Source: Protopterus annectens
Taxonomy: Eukaryota > Chordata > Ceratodontiformes > Protopteridae
Assembly: GCF_019279795.1 (NCBI RefSeq)
Contig: NC_056737.1
Span: 38,844,379 to 38,908,378 of the forward strand
Reading direction: 5' to 3'
DNA: 64,000 bases
The position numbers and the translations under genes are program-made. Under the pieces are notes generated by a model. That model did no database searches. It was not told where the DNA came from and worked only from the letters and a program-made list of their open reading frames with translations. Every line of letters starts with the position of its first letter. The first letter of the stretch is position 1. This document shows, piece by piece, positions 19,442 to 29,129 of this stretch.

Positions 19442-21700
19442 GGTTTCAAGCTTTGCACTTCATGTGGGCACAAGATGCCCAACCAAGATGCCCACAGGGA
19501 GTGTGTCTGTTGTTTGTGTTGATCACCTTAAGGCTTCTTGCATAGTTTGTGCGTTTTTTTTTTTCACCCACATGCCCTCGTGGATTTATATTAAGGGGTC
19601 TTCCTTCAGCTTCCGAGGCTCATACCCCCTCTTTAGCTTTGTCCTCTTCTTCAGAAGAGGCTAACAGGAGGTCTCTCTCACTCTGTTTTCTCTAGAGACC
19701 CCTTGGAGCCGAAAACCAAAGCTAAGAAAATTTCGGATCTGATCTCCTCAGATCCAAAGAAAGCTTCCGTCTTATCGGATTCACAGGCCTCCTCATATCT
19801 GACTGAGGTAGTTACGCTGTCACCGCCTTCCTTTTTGGATCCCAGGGCTCTGGATCTGAGAGCTCAGAGGAAGTCCCCAAACCAGTCAGGAAAGTCCCCT
19901 TCACCCAAATTCAAGCACTCCAGACCCCCCCCTCATCAGCTTCTTCCAGGTTGTGTAGAAGCTGGACTGAGGCAGACATGGACAGGATGATGAGGAAGTT
20001 CCTCAGGGCTCAGATTCAGATGGGGGTAGTGTCAGCTCAGTCCTTTGTTGTATGCGTGAGCTATCCAGCCCATACCATCAGACCTCCTTCTCTGATCCGA
20101 CCCTTTGCTTTAGAATTGCAAGTTTTGGGACTCCCAGGAGTGTTGGATTTGGTGCTGGGGAAGCCACCTTCCTCAACTCCTGTGGTGCCCCTTATAAGCT
20201 CTATTCCTATTCCTTTGGAGTGTAGTGGATGTTGGTGCTGGCACCGGGTTTGGGGGAGTGGGGTCGGCTCTGTCCTGATCAGAACCCATCCCTTCCCCTG
20301 GGAGTTTTGGCTCAGGTGCAATTCCCTCTGGAGACCACGAATCTGGAGTGAATCCTGGCTGCCTTCTCTTTGTTGCTTGGCTCCGGGGGAGGCGGTGGTT
20401 GCCTCTGCTGGTTTGTTGGCTTTTCAAGTAATGGAAAAGGTTTTCTTCCATAGAAGAGAATAGTCATCTCATGTCCAGCAGCCTACCCTCGTACCCCCTT
20501 TGGGTCATGGTCTTCACCCTGCTCATTACGTCCTGAGTCAGTCCATCCCAAACAGTCTTCAAGATCTCCCTGTCCAAGAGGGATCCCCTTTTCTGATAAT
20601 TCCCCTGAGTACCCCAAGGAAGAAGTCCCCTGGAAGAAGACATGCAAAGGGAGGCACATCAACTGCTCGATGGAGTCCTTAACTGAAGACATTGACATTC
20701 ATGAGGGAGAAGAATCCGCTCAATCTCCACCTAACAACATCTTCTTCAGAGACATTCTAGAGATCCTGAAGTAGAAAGGTTGGTGGTCTGTCCAACCTCC
20801 ACCTTTTGAGGAGTCAGTGTTCTTGGAGGTTTCCAGGGGGGACTTATCACCTCTCCCACGTGGGCGACCTTGTTGATCTGGTTTCCTGCCAGGCATGGAA
20901 GCAACTGGATACCATCAAGCCCATTCCCAAGCACCCCAATAGATTCTTGGTCCCACCATCTAATAGGGAACATTGGAGTAAGGGCCCTGCAGTTGATGCC
21001 ATCATTGTGGCAGTGGCTACTAACAAAAAAATTGCCAGATGAAAGTGCCATTGTCCATCTGCCTAACAAGTTGTGTAGACTGTTGGACAAGTTCAGAAAG
21101 TGCAGTTATGCCTCGGCCACTTTTGCACTGCAGTTGTTAAAGTATCTAGCTCATTTTACCAGGCTTGAGGGAGATCCAATCAATGAATTTTCAGCCTCTC
21201 TTTTTGAGTCCATGTCTAGGAAGAAGCTTAAGAAAGTTTCTCCCAAGCTGGCCACTGTGTCATCCATTGCTAACTCCTCAATGAGGCTAGCCTCCCATAC
21301 AGCGGAAGGTACCTCACAAGTTGCTGGTTCAGGACTATCCCTAAGGAGACATGCCTGGATGAGACTATGTGATTTTGTGGAACCCTTCAAGGCATCCTTT
21401 GTTAATGCCCCTTTGATGGCTCATCATCTTTGGGGCCTTCTGTTAGAGATACACTCATCCACAGGATGGGAAGACTCTTTCTGCCATGAGAATCAAATTT
21501 TCTATGCCTCAGAGGTCCTTTTCAAAGAATGAGCATGGAGGCAAAAAAATGTGGTTCTGTAAATACCAAGAAGCTTTCCAAGACCTGCGCAGGGACTCCT
21601 CCAGAGGCAGAGGAGGAGGGTTTAATGATAGATGTCGCTCTAGAGGCAGGATGGAGTCTGCAGAACCAGGGCTTCAGAGACACGTTCTCTGATGAGCCCT
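19442..21700 (+). pseudogene. DIRS ORF1 (gag-like), broken (G)
   Basis: N-terminal Cys/His module: FKLCTSCGHKMPNQDAHREC then VCC, cut by a stop near 19520. A middle Ser/Pro-rich part is disrupted. The C-terminal domain is best preserved: FALQLLKYLAHFTRLEGDP near 21125 and SLRRHAWMRLCDFVEPFKA near 21340, the conserved RRHAW box of this protein family. An Arg/Gly-rich tail near 21600 (SRGRGGGF) resembles RNA-binding tails. Several shifts make it non-coding as a whole. Confidence 0.7.
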
Positions 21701-21739
21701 GTCAGTGCTCCTGAAGTGCTGCCCAGCTGTCCATCTCTG

Positions 21740-23560
21740 GAGGCATTCGGGGTCAACATTCCTTGCACCCAGAAGCCTGGACACACTTGATAATTCATGG
21801 GTGCTAAACGTAATATCCAGAGGTTACTACATTCCATTTTTCTTCTCTCGTCCAACCACCTGCAAGAAACTCCCTGATGTGCCACCCAATCAGAGGGAGC
21901 AGGCAGCCCATGAAATTCAAAACTTGCTGCAAAAAGAGTCATCCAAGAGGTCTCAACTGAACAAAGAGGTTTCAGAACTTACTCCCCTTTTTTTTGTGAA
22001 GACGGGACCTAAGAACCATACTGGATCTAAGCAATTCGAATCTTTATGTAAAGAATTTGAGGTTCCGAATGGTTATATGGTACATTGCATTCTATCCCTA
22101 ATGCACAAGAACAATTGGATGTGCTCAATAGATCTCAAGGATGCTTGCTATCATATCAAAATAGACAGGCGCTCCAGGAGATGCTTGTGCTTTTGGCTCG
22201 GGAGCCAATCACTTTCGGTTCAGAGCACTGTCCTTTGGGCTCAGCACAGCCCCCTGGGTATTCACCAAATGTATGGCGTTCGTTGCAGCTCACATGAGAC
22301 TCAAAGGATTCCAGGTGTTTCCATACTTAGATGTTTGGCTGCTTACCAGTCCCATGAGGCATGAACTTCTCCTAGCCGGAGATTATCTGATCTCACAATC
22401 TCTGGGCATCACCATAAATTTAGACAAGTCCAATCTGATTCCTGTGCAGAACCTAGAATTCATAGGAACACAGTTGAACACGAGGGACCAAATAGCTTCT
22501 CTTCCCCTTCACTGCATAACGACACCGAGGAATGAAGTTCGCAAACTGTTATCCCACCAGTCTCCCCCTACACGGCTATTCTTGCAAGCTCTGGGGTCGA
22601 TGTCAGCAATGATTTTGTTAGTTCATCTAGCAAGGTTCTTTATGTGAATTCTTCAATGGACATGAGCAGTACAATGGTGTATACACTACCAACTTCTGTC
22701 TGTTCCCATCAGACTGACACCAATAACTTCTGTCTGTTCCCATCAGACTGACACCAATCTGCAAATCTCATAGCCGTTGGTAGATTCAGTCAGACAACCT
22801 CTTTTTAGGCAGACCCTTTCCAATTCCCCCTCCAAATAGCCACAGTGATCACAGACGTTTCACAGTTGGTGTGGGGCGGGCAGGGCGGGCATTACAAGGG
22901 GAAGGATGGTCCAAGGCATGTGACTCTGTCTGGAGACCAGGATGCATATCAATCTCCATGAGTTGAGAACAGTTCTAGTACTGCAAGCCTTTCAGGATGC
23001 TTTTCCTCTAGGAACCATTGCTGTTTCCACCGACAACATGTCTGTAGTCTGGTACATCCACAAGCAAGGAGGAACCTGTTCTTAACAGTTGTGCAGGGAG
23101 GCCATGAGGGTGTGGGAATGGGTGTTATCTTCAGACCGCCTTCTATTTGCAGTGCACATTCTGGGGAAAACCAGTGAGCTGGCAGACAGACTCAGCATAT
23201 CTATCCTGATTCTGCACGAATGGTCCCTCAAGCAGTCAGTGGTGAACATGATTTGCAAATGTTAGGGTCAACCATGCTGCGCACCTTTTTCCCCTCCCAT
23301 CCACAGCAAATGCAGTGAGTTCTTCTCTCTGCTCACCCCTCCCGGGAAGTCCCTGAGGGGCACTCTGGTGTACAGTTGCCCCCCCCCTGTTTCTTCTTTA
23401 TGCCTGTCCCCCTCTTCCGCTTATCCTGAAAGTTCCTCAGAAGGCAAGCAGGCTAAAGAGCTCAGTCATCCTCATTGCCCCGCCTGGCTTCAACAGATAT
23501 GGTTTCCCTTCATCTGGTCTCATCTAAAATATCTTCCATGGATACTGGAGCCGTGACAGG
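21740..23560 (+). pseudogene. DIRS RT-RNase H, broken (G)
   Basis: RT blocks: NNWMCSIDLKDACYHIKID near 22111, an FRALSFG-type block near 22215, then a frameshift. VFPYLDVW near 22318 shows the catalytic YLDD changed to YLDV. RNase H: TDVSQLVWG near 22855, LHELRTVLVLQAF near 22955, TDNMSVVWYIHKQGG near 23032. A perfect 34-bp tandem duplication at 22690-22757 breaks the connection between RT and RNase H. Inactive. Confidence 0.75.
22690..22757. repeat. Perfect 34-bp tandem duplication inside copy G
   Basis: The unit AACTTCTGTCTGTTCCCATC plus 14 more bases occurs twice back to back (22690-22723 and 22724-22757) without mismatch. The identity suggests a recent event in this individual copy or an assembly artefact. 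Confidence 0.9.
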
Positions 23561-23639
23561 ATCTCCCATCAGGATTGCAGCATCCTGGTCTTCATGCCCT
23601 TAAACTGACTACACGGTTTCTCCACTTCCAACCATAGTA

Positions 23640-24660
23640 AGAGAGTCCAGGCTTGCCTCCCCAGTTGATAACATCATTTTGGCCTCTTAAAAAGTTTCCA
23701 CTAAGAAAGTCTACAACAGTAAATGGAATAGGTTTGTTTGGGCTGCAAGTAAAACTATTGATTCCTTCTCAGCACCTGTCTCAGACATTTTGTGTTTTCT
23801 TATTACCCTGTTTAAAGAAGAAGCAAGTTCTTCTGCCGTCAAACTTCAGCTAGGAACAGTTTCTAATTTTCATGTGGTTAGCCAATCCTCCCTCCTTGTC
23901 AACTTTTAGATTATGCAAAGGTTTTATGAAGGGTGTCTGCTAGCTGAAACTACCCACTAAAGATTCTTCCCCATCTCGGGACCTCACTGTTGTACTGCAG
24001 AGTTTGACTCCAGGACTGTTCAAGCCAGCACCTAGTTGCAACTTGAAGTTTTTGTCATGGAAGAAAATCATTTTAGTAGCCATTACTTCAACAAAGATAA
24101 TTTCTGAACTACAGACGTTATCTTCCAAATCTCCATACATAATTTTTCATAAGGACAGGGTTTGACTGCATACCAAGCCCTCTTTTATGCCTAAAGTAAC
24201 CATGGAAAACAATGTTAACCAATCCATTCAGTTACTGGTATTTTTTTTCCAACAAAGGAGAGTATATTCTACATCTCCTTAATGTTCATAGACAACTGCA
24301 TTTTTATTTGCATAGAACAAAGCAGCACACAAAGTCAGACCAATTGTTTATAGTCTTCTCTTCTAAAAGACTAGGCTGAGCAGTTTCTAAAATCAGACTG
24401 GCCAGATGGATCACTAACTGTATCACCTTTATTTATTCTCAGAGGGTCTTAGAACAACCTCAACCTCCTAGAGCACATTCTACTAGCTCTATGGCTACTT
24501 CTGCCTTTTCATCCAGAATTTCTATTGATGATATTTGCGGCAGCCATCTAGTCAAACATTCACACCTTTGTTGTGCACTAAAAATTGGATATCTTGTCTA
24601 AGAGCAGGGCCCCCTTTGGCACGATGGTAGTCTGGCACATCCTTCCATGAGGGTCACCCA
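23640..24660 (+). pseudogene. DIRS tyrosine recombinase, broken (G)
   Basis: KKVYNSKWNRFVW near 23707 and FHKDRV near 24150 are clear. The first arginine box reads TSTKIISEL near 24090 instead of TSARRVSEL, so the catalytic arginine is replaced. The HxxR box reads AHSTSS near 24475, losing the second arginine. SNIHTFVVH is followed by KLD where the tyrosine is expected, with a stop nearby. Dead by several criteria. Confidence 0.7.
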
Positions 24661-24664
24661 GCAG

Positions 24665-25066
24665 TCACATAGCTGAGGACTCTGATCCAATCATAAGGAG
24701 GAATGAAGAAGACAATATTAGATTAAAAAGTTCTATCTTACCATAACTTGGTATCTGTGTTGTCCATCTTCATTCTGCCTCATTTTCCCACCCAGCCATC
24801 CCCCTGCCTAGAGGATATACGGAAGACTTAAGTCCTATGTCTGATCGTCATTTGCTTTTTTTCTGTCATGTCCTAGTAATCAATGGATGGTGCATCAGCA
24901 AACTCGACCTGAGGTGCTGGGGTGGGCATAGTGCTTTATGGGTAATAGGGGGGAGCTAGAGATTCGGCTCCAAGTCTGAAAAATGTGGCCGAGACGGATC
25001 CGAGACGCAGTCGTGAGAAGGAAACAAGATGGACAACAAAGATGCCAAGGTATGGTAAGACATAAC
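24665..25066 (+). repeat. ICR and right ITR of DIRS copy G
   Basis: About 24665-24785 contains GGAATGAAGAAGACAATATT, the reverse complement of the element's left end. CTTACCATAACTTGGTATCT follows, the reverse complement of its right end at 25035-25060. The right ITR spans about 24885-25066 and includes AGCAAACTCGACCTGAGG. Confidence 0.7.
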
Positions 25067-25306
25067 TTTTTATTGTCTGCATTGTGAAAAATCTTTGAAC
25101 CTTTTCCAATTTTTTATTTGTGTTTGATTATACATACAAAAATGGAGCATAATACTCGGTCAGTGGTTTCACAGCTGATCTGTACACTGGAGTCATAACC
25201 TTAGCATCTCTAAATGAGATGCATCTTAATATATTTCTTATAAGCATCAACCAAAAAACCTACGTTTGTGACAAAATTAGAATGTCATCTGAAGCATATG
25301 GATACA
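25067..25306 (-). pseudogene. CR1-like LINE RT, middle piece of a split copy
   Basis: On the minus strand this reads YASDDILILSQ near 25300 (in the place of the FADD box) and VMTPVYRSAVKPLTEYYAPF near 25200-25140, which matches VIVPLYSSLIRPMIEYNAPF of the CR1 copies. It lies between DIRS copies G and E and continues into 18955-18614 on the left. Confidence 0.55.
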
Positions 25307-27214
25307 GGTTCTTCATAGTCAACATTGTAGTACTGATCCCTGGATCTTCCTGCCATTTAGAAGCCCATGACCAACCCGATTTCCAGAAGTTTTCCATCAT
25401 CTCCAGCCAACGGACAACCGGACATCAGGGTATAAGAAGGGTGTCTGTTGGACTCTGCAGACAGTGGTGATGCTTTAGTGTCTAAGTTGACCACGAACTC
25501 TGGTGAGGCACTTTTTGCAGCCCCTAAGTCTGATGACTACCAAGCCTAAGCCCTGTTGGGGTGACCCCTTAGGATGCTGCCATTAGATTTTACTGTCTCC
25601 AGTGTCAACATCGGTTGGGTCTAAGGTCAGCAGGCCTCAACTGGCAAAGTCTGAATGTTGATTACCTAGGGAGATGGTTCATCTTTCAGTATCAATGCAC
25701 TCCATTAACCCAAGCCAAGGCAGTGGTCACCTAACCATGAACTGAGTCCCCTCTTACTAAACAGATGCCTAAACCAAAGACACAAGTCAGCCCACATCAG
25801 CCTGTGCCCAATTGTTTTCTATTATAACCCAGATTGAAACACATAAACTCCTAAGAATTCATGGCTTTCATGAAATCTAGGGAGACTGGACAGGCACTAC
25901 AGACTATCTCTGTATTCTGTCTCTTTAGAAGACCAAGAGATGTGTCCTTTCATTTGAAGTTTTAATCCGCAGGATCTGAATCTAAGAAAGGGTGATCTTT
26001 TTTCTAAACACCTCTCCTCCTCAATACTGTTCTGATTCTGACTCAGATGATAACCTGTACTCTGCTTTTGGGGATACATTACATAAGAAGGAGGCCTATC
26101 AATTTGAAAGCAAGGAATGCTTTCAGGCTGAAACCATTAGAAGCAGCTTCTAAGCCTGCCATCCCCCAGACCACTAGCTGATCCCCCAGTATATGCAATA
26201 TTAGATGATGTCCTCAAAGGCATCTCTGCACCCGGAGACTCTGCCTCCTGCTGGAAGGAAGCCATATGGATTTTATAGAGCACTTTACACTCACAAACAC
26301 CTCTCCAAGAACCCACAAGGTGATCTTTGTGTAGTACTCTACTGAATCCGCTAAGAGTGCACCTAAGCCACTGCTAGACATCTTTACATAGTGACAGGGA
26401 AGGTAGACTTTTAGAAGCCCATGACCAAGGTTTGGGGAAAAGATTCACGCATTTGCTACCCTCTCTGTGAGGGCCCATAGTTGCCAATTTCACATGTTAA
26501 AATACTTGTCATTACCAAAGCAGAGGACATTGCAGATAAGCCCTTACTAAGGACAGACTGGAATCAGCTAGAGCAACAGTGCAGGTTTCCAGACATTCTC
26601 TGAAGTGTGTTTACAACAAATTAGATGCATCATCCAAGACAGCTGCTACTGGCTCTGTTATCTGCATGCAAGCTTGGCAAAGGATGCAGCCACAGTTTGA
26701 CCAAGTAAAGCCTGAACTCTTGGTTGTTGTTGTAGGATAAATAATTATTTTTTGGTTTCCTGCAGAGAATGTGTTTGAGAAATTGTATAAAAATTGAAGC
26801 AAATAAAAAACCGTGAAAGAATTTTGTCTGCAACCCACAGATATAATAAGAATTGTCCTCCTAAGCCTTGTCCCCCTGCCTCCTGATCCAAAAAGGTGAG
26901 ACAGTAAGAACGATGTCAACTTGAGCAACTTCTTGGTTCTGGGGGGGGTCCAAAGACTTCAGTTCCCCAAGAGAGCAGCTGTGACTATGGACAACTCTTC
27001 CCCTTCCCAACCCACTAACAGGAAGACTTACTAGTGGGAACACTTCACCTCAGACCATTGTGTAGTAAGCATCACGTCATTCAGTTCAGAGAAAGGCCTC
27101 CCTTCTTAGGGATACCAAAGCCACCAAAAGACCAAGAAGCTCCCCCCACATCTTGAAAGAGCTTTTGTAATTGGGATCCATTCAACCACCCCTGATGGGG
27201 AGGAGGCAACAGTG
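25307..27214 (+). pseudogene. Left ITR and ORF1 region of DIRS copy E, decayed
   Basis: The left ITR (about 25307-25490) contains GACATCAGGGTATAAGAAGG, matched in reverse by 40560-40590. The rest corresponds to ORF1, with only short recognisable parts: NCQFHMLKYLSLPKQR near 26485, as in copy D's NCQFHMLKYQNYLLSQ. Stops are frequent. The segment is interrupted at 27215 by copy D, at a point shortly before RT. Confidence 0.55.
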
Positions 27215-27385
27215 ATGTTCTTCATCCCACATTGCTGCAGTCCTAACACTTGGGTAGTCCGCTGTCCCTCGGTCGGCCCGAATATCAGAGTATAAGGCTG
27301 ACGCCGGTCAAGGCGCATTTGACTGACATCAGAACGTCAGGGTACAAATGCGCATGACTGACGTCATATCCTCAGTCTTTTTTGC
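27215..27385 (+). repeat. Left ITR of DIRS copy D
   Basis: Nearly exact reverse complement of 32393-32550, for example GGTCGGCCCGAATATCAGAG against the matching right-ITR stretch. It holds a TATA-like box and a CRE-like palindrome, so it is the likely promoter. The outermost 45 bp recur in reverse complement in the ICR. Confidence 0.9.
27291..27366 (+). promoter_or_regulatory. Candidate promoter in left ITR of D
   Basis: TATAAGG at 27291-27297 is followed by TGACGTCA (a CREB/ATF-type palindrome) at 27359-27366. A TATA-like box occurs at the same place in copies D2 (TATAAAGG, 47866) and E (TATAAGA). This is a motif-based guess with no transcript evidence. Confidence 0.35.
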
Positions 27386-27528
27386 CGCATGGTCCGATGC
27401 AGAAGCAGTGTTGCAAGTGCCGTTCGGCGTTCTGAAATTTTTCGAATTCGGAGTTTCAGACCGAAGTCAGAGTTGGTTAAGTACCCGTTGGGAATATTTT
27501 GGTTTTTCTTGCCTCAGTGGTTTACCGG

Positions 27529-29129
27529 ATGTCAGAAAAAGTGAATAACTGTATTTCTTGTGGGAAACAGATACCGCATAGGGATTACCATAATTTGTGT
27601 ATACCTTGTTTGGGACCTGAGCACGACGTTGTTGGGTGTCGCTTTTGTGCTAGGTTCAATAAACGCACTATAAAGCGTAGGTTGGATTGTGCCAGGTTAG
27701 TCTTTGGGAAGCGGTGCAATTACAATATGCCGTCGGATGCTCCGACGCCGGCTTCTTCTAAGAAGCGCAAGGACAAGGCAGTTAAACCTAGGTTAGAGGA
27801 GTCGTCCGAACCGGACGCCGGTTCTTTAGAGGTGTCAGTGGAACCGGTGGTTCCGACGGAGGCCTCTATGGAATCCCAGGGAGAGACTGTGTTTTTACAG
27901 GATGTGGCCTCCCAGGAGGCAGGTCAGGCTGTAGGGGCTTCTCAGGTAACTGTACTCCCCTCCCTTCCTAAGGTGTCTAGGCCCTCTCTTTCTGCTTCCA
28001 AGGCTTCTCCCAGAGGCAGGTCTAGTTTTGCTTCTGTGGGTGTCACTCCTAGTTCTTCAGGTTCTGTGCCCAAAAAACACATGCTTAAAATGGCAGAAGA
28101 TTTAATTACTTTAATTAGAGGCTCTATGCCCCCTCCTGATAAGAGGCCTAGGATGGAACCTGTGTTGGGGGATTATGAGCAGGCTTCGGATGTGTCTGAG
28201 TCTTGACTGAAGACTTGCAGGAGTATTCTCATTATTCTGATTCTGATGTGGATGATTCTACTCCTTCTGCTTCTCCTCCTGAGGATTTTTCTTTTTCAGA
28301 GACCCTTCACTCCATGAGAGAGCATTTTAAATGGGAAGGTCAGGATTTCTCTGATTCCAGGAAAAGGCTTAGGGAATTTTTGTTTTACCCCAGCATAGGC
28401 CTTTAGCTATACCTCCTGTTCTGAATGTAGTGGAAGATGTGTTTGCAGAGGCTTCGCAATCCTGATTCTTTGCCTCCTGCTCCTGTTAAACCAGATAGGT
28501 ATTACAGGGTGCCTGAAGCTCATAAGTATCTTTTTAAGAGTCCTAGGGCAGACCCAGAAACTGTTAGCCAGGGGCCTAAGGGTGTAAAGGCTTCTGTTGT
28601 CAAGAATCCGGTTCCTGCAGATAAGGAGGCCAGGGCCTTGGATAGATGGGGAAAGAAGGTTTATACTTCTTCCACTCTTGCCATGAGAGCTTTGAATTGC
28701 CAGTTTCACATGTTGAAATATCAAAATTATCTCCTTTCACAGTTGAAATCTAAGGTGGATGCTCTGGCGGAAGGTATTGATTGTAAAGAGTTACAAGATT
28801 TAGTGCTTGTTTCTGAACAGGTGGGTAAGCATTCTTTGCAATCTGATGTCTTGTTTGGTTCTCCTGTTGAGGCAGTTTTGAAGAAAATGGAAGACAAGGC
28901 TAAGTCTATGCAGACTGTTAAAGATTTTTTGCAGGTTCAGCCTCCAAAGTTTAGTAGAAATTGGCCTACTAAAGGGTGGACGTATCCTTCTTATGATTCC
29001 CAGTCTAGGGGTAGGTCTAGACGTGGCAGGGGCAGAGGTCAGGGCTCTTTCAGGCCTAGGACAGGGAGTTCTCCTGCACAGTCTTCGGGTGAGGGCAGGG
29101 GTCAGTCCTTTCGTAAACAGACCCAATGA
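27529..29129 (+). pseudogene. DIRS ORF1 (gag-like), frameshifted and shortened (D)
   Basis: Start MSEKVNNCISCGKQ at 27529, with the module CxxC, DYHNLCIPC, EHDVVGCRFC. The first frame ends at 28206, a second runs 28203-28406 (EDFSFSETLHSMREHFKW), and a third runs about 28437-29129 and ends in an RGRG-rich tail (SRRGRGRGQGSF). Compared with D2 it lacks about 46 residues after KHSLQSD, near 28845. The loss removes the RRHAWL box kept in D2, A2 and G. At least two frameshifts plus the deletion make it non-functional. Confidence 0.8.

Larger units (their letters stand above)
18956..25066 (+). mobile_element. DIRS-like copy G, complete in length but decayed
   Basis: The left end is near ATCTGATGTTGTCC (18956) and the right end near GTAAGACATAAC (25066). 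It has a left ITR (18956-19115), ORF1, RT, RNase H, YR, an ICR (about 24665-24785) and a right ITR (about 24885-25066). Coding parts have many stops and shifts. It is inserted in a minus-strand CR1-like LINE, whose pieces flank it. Confidence 0.8.

Noticed and set aside
20061-20451. Minus-strand frames over the G ORF1 region
   Set aside because: No motif is seen. They lie opposite a decayed ORF1 and are rich in Pro/Thr from low-complexity sequence.
27106-27318. Minus-strand frame across the left end of copy D
   Set aside because: It spans the E/D junction and the ITR, so it cannot be an old coding unit.
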